From Paludibacteraceae bacterium (GTDB lineage: Bacteria; Bacteroidota; Bacteroidia; Bacteroidales; Paludibacteraceae): DNA of 43,162 nucleotides. Both the position numbers and the translations under genes were made by a program. The notes under the pieces were generated by a model, which made no database searches, was not told where the DNA came from, and saw only the letters and a list, made by a program, of their open reading frames with translations. Shown one piece after another: positions 1 through 7,610 of this stretch (position 1 is the first letter of the stretch; each line of letters starts with the position of its first letter). The stretch lies in the NCBI GenBank assembly GCA_017553575.1, contig JAFZKQ010000019.1, positions 1-43,162 on the forward strand, given 5' to 3'.

Positions 1-1
1 A

Positions 2-1558
2 GGCTATGTCTTTGCCGACCCTTCAACCGTCTATGCCGACGGTCACACGGTGGCGCATGAGATTGGTCATGGTATCTTCACCTTCGACCACGCCTTTGAA
101 TATTATCAAGGCAATCAAGGTCAAACGGACAATTTGATGGATTACAAGGAGGGCTCAAATAATGAAAACCTCAAGGTATGGCAATGGAGTGTCATGGATA
201 CGCATAAGAATTATGTGTTGCCGTTCTTGGAGGCGGATGAGGATGGAATGTTGAAAAAGAATATTGTTTTGACATTTGGTGGCGACGGTTTTCATAATGT
301 GTTTAATCTGAATGCTGAGCCATATGACCATCATTATGGAAGCAAAGAAAAAAAAGCAGTGCCTATTGCTTATGTAAAGGATGCAAATCTTTTTATTAAA
401 GAGATGTCCGTTCCTATATCTAAGTCTATAAAACAAGTAGAGTCTGTATCTCTTGTTGTGGAAATTGAAGGTCAAGATTCTTATACGGAAAAATTGGATG
501 CTCAATCTTTTGATTTTAGTGATGGTAGTATATCTTTTCAGAATTTCAAATTGGGCAAGAGTGTTCCTTCTGAAATTGGAAGGTTTAAAATGAAACTGAA
601 AATAGAAGTCTCGGGTAAAGACGGAAAAATGCAGAATAAAAGTGTTTTTGAAGAATTTTATAATAAAGTTTATACTTTGTGTGCTATGCCAAAGGAGGAT
701 AAACTATTGCATGAAGATATAAAAAATGACAAATACGAATCGAAAAATGGAGTTCTGTATGAAGATATTCTTGACTTGGTGTCGGGCACCAATGTTTTAA
801 AGAATGTTTCTTCAGTATCAGAGTTGCCTTCAAATTTATGGAAAATGTTTGAACCTTGTTCTTTGAATTCTCAAGGTATGAATGATATGTTAAAGTTTAA
901 AGGGCAGCAATTAAAATATTATGGAAAATATACTACTATAAATTTGTATCCTTGTCAATTGTTGAAAGATAAGATGGGGCAATGTAGTTCTTTTGCAAAT
1001 TTATTCAAATGTATGTTGTTTTCTTATGGTTACCCTAATGAAGTAACATATATTACGATGTCGATGGATCCCTTGAAATATGACGGTTTTTTTGTGAAAA
1101 ATTGGCAGATATTGGATTTGCCAAGTGCTGTTACTGATTATAGATTTTTAGTGTCAATAAATGAGGATGAAAAGGGGTATTCTATATGTGAAAAAGAAGA
1201 AAAAAAGATTGTAGAGACTTATACTAAGAATGGTTATGTGTCAACTGTTATTGTTGATTGTTTTGATTATGAATATGTTAAAGACTTGATGGGCGAGCCT
1301 GGACAAAACAATCAGAATCCAGCATCTGATTTCGGAAATCATCAGTTTATAAAAGTTGGTACTGTTGTATACGATCCTTCATATGGTGTTATTTATTCTC
1401 AAAATGCAATGGATAATCTTAATTCAGATATTAATCTTAAAAAATCCATATTGAATCATATTCAAGCTGTGTATAAGATGGATGAAGGATATGTTAAATT
1501 GTTCAAGGTGTCTGATAGTGATGCTGAGTCTATAGGTTTCGAGTATTATAAATATTAA
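2..1558 (+). CDS. HEIGH zinc-peptidase-like / transglutaminase-like protein, C-terminal part (5' end outside window)
   Basis: The frame is open to the left edge, so this is the C-terminal ~518 residues of a longer protein. The first residues read VAHEIGHGIFTFDHAF: an HExxH zinc-peptidase motif (nt ~53-67) with a possible further ligand in the following DHAF. I recall similar HE(I/L)GHGxFxLxHxF stretches in large secreted Bacteroidota proteins. Counting from the GTG at 50, a second set of candidate catalytic residues appears: Cys312 in MGQCSSFANL (codon at 983), His431 in GNHQFIKV and Asp442 in VYDPSYG. This Cys-His-Asp order and spacing fits transglutaminase-like cysteine peptidases. The first 240 nt are about 47% GC and nt 301-720 about 32% (hand count), so the part after the zinc motif probably has a different origin. 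The stop at 1556-1558 abuts the next ATG, implying co-transcription. Both catalytic assignments are inference from motifs. Confidence 0.7.
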   Translation, partial: GYVFADPSTVYADGHTVAHEIGHGIFTFDHAFEYYQGNQGQTDNLMDYKEGSNNENLKVWQWSVMDTHKNYVLPFLEADEDGMLKKNIVLTFGGDGFHNVFNLNAEPYDHHYGSKEKKAVPIAYVKDANLFIKEMSVPISKSIKQVESVSLVVEIEGQDSYTEKLDAQSFDFSDGSISFQNFKLGKSVPSEIGRFKMKLKIEVSGKDGKMQNKSVFEEFYNKVYTLCAMPKEDKLLHEDIKNDKYESKNGVLYEDILDLVSGTNVLKNVSSVSELPSNLWKMFEPCSLNSQGMNDMLKFKGQQLKYYGKYTTINLYPCQLLKDKMGQCSSFANLFKCMLFSYGYPNEVTYITMSMDPLKYDGFFVKNWQILDLPSAVTDYRFLVSINEDEKGYSICEKEEKKIVETYTKNGYVSTVIVDCFDYEYVKDLMGEPGQNNQNPASDFGNHQFIKVGTVVYDPSYGVIYSQNAMDNLNSDINLKKSILNHIQAVYKMDEGYVKLFKVSDSDAESIGFEYYKY

Positions 1559-2599
1559 ATGTTTTATATCGTGAGGCTTGTTTCTTTTATATTGGCGATT
1601 TTGGGTTATTCGTTATCTTTCGCAGGAGATAATGTCAATGTCATTTACAAATGTGGCGATGATTTTTATGCTTCGTTTGAAGGAGGATTGAATGGTAAAT
1701 ATTTTTGTTATAATAAATTTGTTCGATTTACGAAAGATTCTGTTTTTGTGGATTCTATGTTGTTGATAGGGTCTATAGCAAATTGTGAAACGAATCCTAC
1801 CATCTATGACTCAAGAAAGGATTGGTGTGTTGTTGATTCATCTCTTTTTGTTTTACAAAATTCCTCATCGCTTTCCTTTGGAAGTGGTAATGTTTCCAAT
1901 TTGTATTTCAACCTGGCTTGGAACAATAGAGCTATTCTGTGGAATGGTAATAGTAGTGGTTTCAAAAAGAAATCTCCTTTGCCAATAAATTTTAAAGCCA
2001 AAAAGTATGACAAGAATTACGATATAGCCTCTGTGTATATGCAATCGGATTTTGCTATCGTCCACAACCACACCTCTTTAAATATCTATTATAAATATGA
2101 TTATTCATCAGGTGATTCGATGTGGATTCGAAAAGAAAGAATTGTGAGTGATTGGAAAAACGGTGTCTATAAAGAGTCGGAAATGATGGTGGATGTTTAT
2201 GTCTTGAAACAAAAAGATGACAATTATCACATTTTTCAAATCAATGGAATTGATTATTTGATTCTAGAAAGAGATATGTCTGTTTATGATTTGCGAAATG
2301 AACATGGAGAATATATTTCACGTCGAGTTTACGATGCGAATTCTTGGATAGGACCTTGGATGAGAGAATTGTCTGCACATAGGGTTCGTATTATTCCCGA
2401 ATGCGTCGGTCATTTTAAGTCCAACGATGATTACAATTATTTTTTAATTGATTCTTTTACAGACGAAATAACCTCCAATATGGAGTTTGTTCCTGCTAAG
2501 AAGGAGTATGAGGGGTTGTTTGGAAAGATGATAAAAAAGTCGGATAGGATAAATCGGAGGATAAGAGAGGTTCGGGGAAAAGTGGGTAATGGAAGATGA
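1559..2599 (+). CDS. Unrecognised exported protein
   Basis: A 346-residue protein that I do not recognise. Residues 1-22 (MFYIVRLVSFILAILGYSLSFAG) form a signal peptide with a small-residue cleavage site. The rest is rich in aromatic residues, Asn, Asp and Ser, with alternating hydrophobic stretches that suggest a beta-rich periplasmic or secreted fold. No further membrane segment is visible, and the C-terminus is basic. The start codon directly follows the upstream stop (no gap), and the end overlaps the next gene by 4 nt (ATGA), so the three genes form one translationally coupled unit. Codons are AT-rich like the C-terminal part of the upstream gene, suggesting common acquisition. A role as partner or immunity protein of the upstream peptidase is possible but rests only on position. 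Confidence 0.7.
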   Translation: MFYIVRLVSFILAILGYSLSFAGDNVNVIYKCGDDFYASFEGGLNGKYFCYNKFVRFTKDSVFVDSMLLIGSIANCETNPTIYDSRKDWCVVDSSLFVLQNSSSLSFGSGNVSNLYFNLAWNNRAILWNGNSSGFKKKSPLPINFKAKKYDKNYDIASVYMQSDFAIVHNHTSLNIYYKYDYSSGDSMWIRKERIVSDWKNGVYKESEMMVDVYVLKQKDDNYHIFQINGIDYLILERDMSVYDLRNEHGEYISRRVYDANSWIGPWMRELSAHRVRIIPECVGHFKSNDDYNYFLIDSFTDEITSNMEFVPAKKEYEGLFGKMIKKSDRINRRIREVRGKVGNGR

Positions 2600-3594
2600 A
2601 CTGGTTGTGGTTAGTAATGAAGCGATTATATCAAATATTCATTTTGACGTTTTTGTCTATTTTCGCAGTCTCTGCGAATGACAGGCCTCAAATTGTAAAA
2701 ACGAATGCCAAGGGGCAGGAGAAGACCTCTTTTGAATTGTTGACGGAGATAAAAGGCATAGTCGATACTTTGGAAGAAAAGGACTCTTTGTTGAGATTTT
2801 CTTACATGGACTATTGCCTTGATAGTATTTTGTTTCAGAGTAAGGAAAAGTACAAAAGGCTTTATTTGGCACAGCAGATGTGTGAAGATTCGTTTTTTTA
2901 TTTCTTTTCGTCAAAGCAAAAAGCGCTCTATCTTGAGACAATCTTGAAGGAACGATACTATTATCTATGTTTCTGGAATTTAGATATGAGATGGGGACCG
3001 GATTCTTCTTGCGAAACGGATTGTATATGTAGGTTGCTGATGGATAATGGGTCTGATGAGATTTTGAATTCCGTTAGGAATGCCCGAGACGAGTTGACAC
3101 AAATGCAATGTGAAGAGTGTACAAAATTGGACCATAAATTGTTTTATAGGCAGTTGTTGCTGGGGTTGCACGATAATAGTCAGATAGATTCTTTGTTTCA
3201 GAATATGATTACTGCATCTAATTCAAAAAAGGAAATGGAGATAAGCAATGTTTTTATTCCTAAAACTTTGTCAGTAGGGTGGTTCTATTATAGAAAAGAG
3301 GATATGTTTGATACATTTTGTAGTGTTATAAGAAATAATAAGAATGCGTATTTTAGATATGAACTTCAAAGTAGTGAAGATCCTAATAGTATAATTTGGT
3401 ATGAGTCTCTTGACTATTGTTTGATGTCTTGGCTCTTATATACGGTTGTCGATTTCCCTTATCCTGAGAAGGGGGACAATATTCGTTTGAAATTCAAGAA
3501 AGATGAGTATTATACATATTCTGATGGCTATAAGCAACGTGTTGTGAAATGGATGAAAGAGCATCGGTCGGACTATGTGATACGGGAGGAGTAG
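2596..3594 (+). CDS. Unrecognised exported protein
   Basis: A 332-residue protein with no family that I can name. A hydrophobic N-terminus ending in FLSIFAVSA-ND is a signal peptide. ATG 2596 overlaps the previous stop (ATGA). ATG 2617 (MKRLYQIFILTF...) would give a more ordinary signal peptide and is a real alternative start. The mature part is charged and helical-looking, with several Cys residues around 139-178 (CETDCICR, CEECT) that could form disulfides in the periplasm. No catalytic motif is apparent. It is the third gene of the AT-rich unit behind the HEIGH protein. Function unknown; an accessory or immunity role is speculation from context. Confidence 0.68.
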   Translation: MNWLWLVMKRLYQIFILTFLSIFAVSANDRPQIVKTNAKGQEKTSFELLTEIKGIVDTLEEKDSLLRFSYMDYCLDSILFQSKEKYKRLYLAQQMCEDSFFYFFSSKQKALYLETILKERYYYLCFWNLDMRWGPDSSCETDCICRLLMDNGSDEILNSVRNARDELTQMQCEECTKLDHKLFYRQLLLGLHDNSQIDSLFQNMITASNSKKEMEISNVFIPKTLSVGWFYYRKEDMFDTFCSVIRNNKNAYFRYELQSSEDPNSIIWYESLDYCLMSWLLYTVVDFPYPEKGDNIRLKFKKDEYYTYSDGYKQRVVKWMKEHRSDYVIREE

Positions 3595-3851
3595 AAAACA
3601 GGCTTCAATTCCCTTATCCTTACATCCAGAAGTACTCCATTGACATACAGACATTAGATGAGATAATCACAGCTTACGTCTATGAGGACAAGAATGATTT
3701 GGTCTACAAGCTAATAAGACCTCATTATCTAACTGTATGGAGAGGGAGTGGAAAAATATTAGGTTTTTCGAGGAGGCTTCTTGTTAGCTATTTTGAAAAA
3801 CGGAAGTCCATGCCATTTTTCCCCGTTTTTGCAGTACAATTAAAAAAATAG
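3595..3851 (+). pseudogene. Possible coding remnant behind the exported-protein unit
   Basis: An open frame runs through this stretch and stops at 3849-3851. It overlaps the end of the preceding gene in another phase and has no convincing start of its own. The translation around 3603-3740 looks protein-like (LQFPYPYIQKYSIDIQT, then ITAYVYEDKNDLVYKLIRPH), while the last third is basic and low in information. The simplest reading is the 3' tail of a gene whose front was lost, for example a displaced toxin tip or neighbour. An intact small gene or chance reading frame remains possible. Confidence 0.3.
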
Positions 3852-3859
3852 GTAGGAGT

Positions 3860-3892
3860 GTTGCTGTGTTTTTTCAAAAAACATTACCTTTG
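3860..3892 (+). promoter_or_regulatory. Candidate Bacteroides-type promoter for the 4295-9719 pair
   Basis: TACCTTTG at 3885-3892 matches the -7 consensus TAnnTTTG, and GTTG at 3860-3863 is a near match to the -33 TTTG with a 21-nt spacer. Transcription would start near 3900, giving a leader of roughly 400 nt before the likely start at 4295. That leader (3900-4294) is AT-rich; apart from an upstream in-frame extension of the next gene I see no structure or gene in it. Confidence 0.4.
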
Positions 3893-4294
3893 CGGAAGTT
3901 TTTTGAGTTTAACTTTCTCATAATAATTGTATGAATCGATTTATAAGTTCGGTAGTCCTTATTTTGAGTGTGCGCTAATCTATGCATGAATCGGAAATGG
4001 AAGATGGAACGGAAGAATCTGGATTTTGAATGTTAGTTATGATTAATTATGGAGGGAAAACACGAAAATCAAGAGAAATAAAATGAAAAATGCTCAATTT
4101 TTTATGGTGTGCTCTGTGAGTCGAATGACAGACCTATTCGTTTAGTTTATTGTGGTGAATATTAACGTTCGACCATGGTAAAGGGGTGCGAGAATAAATT
4201 CTATTTTAAACGTTCTCCCTATTTGATGAAATGGAATCTAAAACATAAGAAGTTGACTATTAATGGATTGATGAAATATCTCGTGAAATATGTT

Positions 4295-7200
4295 ATGAAA
4301 GCAACCGTGAAATGTATATGCGATAGGCAAATGGTACTTTCCTTGTCTCGATTTTTGTTGACCTTTGTGTTGTGTCTGCAAGGTTTGTTGGCATATTCCC
4401 AAACAGGGTTTAATCCGACTAAAAATCTCACCCCTGATTACTCTGCCTTGAAACAGAGTACGACGGAGTTGTTGGATAAACTGAAATCCTCCAATTATGG
4501 GAATGACTTTAATACGTTGAAGGGCACGCTTTCTACTCTCTCCTCTGAATTGAGTAAGGAGAACGTCTCCCAAATGTCGGTGCAGGCATTGACCGAGTCG
4601 GCTAAGTCGGAGTTCGAGAAATTGAAAAGTAATTCCGACCTCTCTAATAATGTGGAGGGACTAAAATCCTCTTTCGAGAAGTTCAAGGAGACAGGTACTA
4701 CTGCTTTGGATCAGGCAAAAAGCTTGATGGACAATGGAGTGGCGGTCTCCATGCCTGTTACCGTTCCTTATTTGGACAATGGACCGTTCGCCATCCGCAT
4801 ATCTTTTGATTCCCTGCGTTTTGTCCGAGGTGATGATTTTGACGAGGTGGAAGATGACAATACGTTGGTGAACGTGGATGCCACCTTCAATTTCCCATTC
4901 GCCACTTCGTCGGATGGTTCGCATGTTGTGCGTTTTCATGGCGATGGAATCCGTCTGGAGGGCGGCAATAGAGCATCTCGTATCTATCTGGCTTCCGATC
5001 ATAGGATTGACTTGATGAAAAACAAAGTCGCCATAGAGATTCTTTCTGCTTTTCCAAAGGGAGGAAAGGCTTTAGGTAACTGTGCGACGGGTGATAGTAC
5101 GTGGTTGGATTTTGATTGTAACGGTGTGCAGGACATGAGCCTTTGCGGAAGGTTCTTGTTCAGCCAGTCTTTTATTACGGCAGCTACGAAAGGCCACGAG
5201 ACGGATACGGTGATGGCCTACTTCTCTTTCATGTATAGTTCGGGCATGATCGCGAAGATTTGTTTCTCGGATTCGTTCCGGGTTAAGGGGTGTGGCGATT
5301 TCGTCTTTAAGGTAGAGGATGCCATTGTCGACTTGAGCGACGAGCGGAATGGAAATGGATTCTCTATGCCTGATGGCTATTGGGATGAGAGCGGTTTGCC
5401 TGTGGAGGCTTGGTCGGGATTCTTCCTCTCTAAATTGGCGGTTCGCTTCCCTAGTAATTTGGATTTCAATAAGAAGAAGGATAAGCAAGCCACGTTGGAG
5501 GTCAAAAATGTCTTGATAGACGACTATGGCTTCACCGGAAACTTCCTTTTGAGGGATTTCATTGATACGAGAGGAGATGATAAGAATAGTGGCTTGGCGT
5601 TGGCTGTGGATACGATCGGAGTTTCCTTCTGGCAAGGCGAATTTAGCGATGGTTTGATTTCAGGTAGGGCGGATGTCCCTTTCTTGAAGAAAGAGGAGGG
5701 TAAGGCGGCGCCGGGCAAGGATGATGGCTCGGATGACGGAGATGGAAATAACGGAGACGAAATCGAGGGCTATCCATTGGGTTTCCGTGGACATATCGGC
5801 TATAATGCGGCGCAGGACAAATATTTGTATAGTATCAATGCCTCTTTGAAGGCAGATCAACATTTCAAGGTGCCGTTTACGAACAAGGCATCCATAGATA
5901 TAACGAAGGATAGTTATCTGGAGGTGGGCAACGAGAATTCAGAACAGAAATTCGGGGCCACTTTGTGCTTGAACGGTGCGTTGAACATAGAGTCTACGTT
6001 GAATTTGAAAGGTGTCCGATTTGAGGGCTTGCGATTGTCTTCCTTGTCTCCTCATGTTGCTGTGAAAGCCTTCTCATTGGTCGGCAAAGCGGGCTTCTCT
6101 GTAGGTGGTTTCGGCATAGAGTTGAAGAAGATTGGACTGAAGACACCACATGTCAGCGTGGGCGGTGGAACTTTGTCGACGGCTGAAAATGAAAAGGATA
6201 AGGCCGATTTGAGTCTTGAAGCCCAAATTTCGCTTATGGCGGGCGAGGGCGGAATCGGTGCCGGCGTTGGTCTCGATGTCCATGCTGAACATGAGAACAG
6301 GTGGAAAGTCAAGGGCTTGACCATCAATAAAATCATGCTCGATTTGGATTTCTCCGCCTTCCACTTGAAGGGCGAAATCGAGCGGTTTAAAAATGATGAT
6401 CAATATGGAGACGGATTCTCGGGTGGCATGTTGCTCTCACTGAAAGAGTTCGGTTTTGGTGTGCAGGGCGAAGCCAAGTTCGGAAAAGTTAGGCAACAAG
6501 ATGGAAAACTTTTGAAATATTGGTTTACGAATGCGACAGCCGATTTGTCTGGAGCTAAGATACTCTTGTTCCCTCCTGGCGTCTTCTTGAAGTCGTTCAG
6601 CGGTGGCGCTTACCATCACATGTCACGTGAATCGTATGCGACAAAGGAAAATAAGGTGGTTCAGTTGGCCTCTAAAGATCAGTATAAACCAAACAAGGAC
6701 ATTCAGTTTGGCTTCTTGGCTGGTATTGGTGCTTATTTTATGGATGATAAACTTTGTAGTGCCAACGTGGAGTTTGAGATGAACTTCAATACCAATTGGG
6801 GTGTGAACTATGTTCGCTTGGCGGGTATTGCCTCCATTTTAGCTCCATTGAAGGTCTCTGACATCAAGGCCGATGGAATGATTGCGGGTTGGTTGCTTGC
6901 AGAGTATGACCGTCCGAACAAGACGTTCCATGCGGAGATTGAAGCGAACATAAATGCATTTAGTGGCTTGTTGGAAGGAAAAGCAAATCTTCAGATTCAC
7001 TCGGATCCGAAAGAGTGGTATTTCTGGATGGGAACACGAAGCAATCCGAACTATTTGAAATTCGCAAGTTTGGTGAAGGCGGAGAGTTACTTTATGTTGG
7101 GTGTGATAGAGACTCCTATGCCGCCAATGAGGGAGAAGTTAGCAGCCAAATTGAATGCTGCTCCTTCCAATGCTATCGGAAAGGAAGATCAGATACAGAA

Positions 7201-7597
7201 AGGACAAGGTTTTGCCTTCGGTATAGCGTTAGAGGCAGGAGGTCAATTGTCATTGCCGCTTGATATATTGTATGCACATTTCTATTTCTTGGCAGGAACG
7301 GATATCATGGTCGTAAATCAAAATTGTGGCAAATTAAATTGGCGTGCCTCTGGTCAGGCTTATCTTTGTGCCGATGGAGGAGTGGGTGCTACACTTTATT
7401 ATCCTTGGTGGTGTAAGTGGCATCCTTGTATAAAGAGTAAGGAGTTTAATATCTTATCTGGTACAGTGACGACTATACTCACAGGCGAAATACCATCTCC
7501 AGTTAAGGTGAGCGGTGAATTGCATGTTAAATGTAAGTTGTTCTTTATACCTATGCCAAAAATTAATATAAAGGCTACGATAGGTAAGGGATGTTAA
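4295..7597 (+). CDS. Very large secreted beta-rich protein of unknown function
   Basis: About 1100 residues. The frame is open from ATG 4175, but the first 40 residues from there are very basic and unlike a signal peptide. I take ATG 4295 (MKATVKCICDRQ), with ATG 4331 (MVLSLSRFLLTFVL...AYSQ) equally possible; either gives a signal peptide ending at AYSQ-TG. After an N-terminal helical, Ser/Leu-rich segment of ~100 residues, the protein consists of long runs of alternating polar and hydrophobic residues with many Gly and Asp, i.e. repeated beta-strands, reminiscent of AsmA/TamB-type or barrel-like folds, although I cannot assign a family. An Asp/Gly-rich linker (GKDDGSDDGDGNNGDE) lies around nt 5718-5760. 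The C-terminus has paired Cys in a WWCKWHPC motif (nt ~7408-7431). A gap of only 13 nt to the FN3-like gene suggests an operon. Probably outer-membrane or surface exposed (inference). Confidence 0.72.
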   Translation: MKATVKCICDRQMVLSLSRFLLTFVLCLQGLLAYSQTGFNPTKNLTPDYSALKQSTTELLDKLKSSNYGNDFNTLKGTLSTLSSELSKENVSQMSVQALTESAKSEFEKLKSNSDLSNNVEGLKSSFEKFKETGTTALDQAKSLMDNGVAVSMPVTVPYLDNGPFAIRISFDSLRFVRGDDFDEVEDDNTLVNVDATFNFPFATSSDGSHVVRFHGDGIRLEGGNRASRIYLASDHRIDLMKNKVAIEILSAFPKGGKALGNCATGDSTWLDFDCNGVQDMSLCGRFLFSQSFITAATKGHETDTVMAYFSFMYSSGMIAKICFSDSFRVKGCGDFVFKVEDAIVDLSDERNGNGFSMPDGYWDESGLPVEAWSGFFLSKLAVRFPSNLDFNKKKDKQATLEVKNVLIDDYGFTGNFLLRDFIDTRGDDKNSGLALAVDTIGVSFWQGEFSDGLISGRADVPFLKKEEGKAAPGKDDGSDDGDGNNGDEIEGYPLGFRGHIGYNAAQDKYLYSINASLKADQHFKVPFTNKASIDITKDSYLEVGNENSEQKFGATLCLNGALNIESTLNLKGVRFEGLRLSSLSPHVAVKAFSLVGKAGFSVGGFGIELKKIGLKTPHVSVGGGTLSTAENEKDKADLSLEAQISLMAGEGGIGAGVGLDVHAEHENRWKVKGLTINKIMLDLDFSAFHLKGEIERFKNDDQYGDGFSGGMLLSLKEFGFGVQGEAKFGKVRQQDGKLLKYWFTNATADLSGAKILLFPPGVFLKSFSGGAYHHMSRESYATKENKVVQLASKDQYKPNKDIQFGFLAGIGAYFMDDKLCSANVEFEMNFNTNWGVNYVRLAGIASILAPLKVSDIKADGMIAGWLLAEYDRPNKTFHAEIEANINAFSGLLEGKANLQIHSDPKEWYFWMGTRSNPNYLKFASLVKAESYFMLGVIETPMPPMREKLAAKLNAAPSNAIGKEDQIQKGQGFAFGIALEAGGQLSLPLDILYAHFYFLAGTDIMVVNQNCGKLNWRASGQAYLCADGGVGATLYYPWWCKWHPCIKSKEFNILSGTVTTILTGEIPSPVKVSGELHVKCKLFFIPMPKINIKATIGKGC

Positions 7598-7610
7598 TGA
7601 TTAATGTGAA

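Noticed and set aside
50-110. Classical metzincin motif HExxHxxGxxH
   Set aside because: The motif reads HEIGHGIFTFDH: no Gly at the third-ligand turn, and the next His is one residue too far. Only an HExxH-type peptidase is supported.
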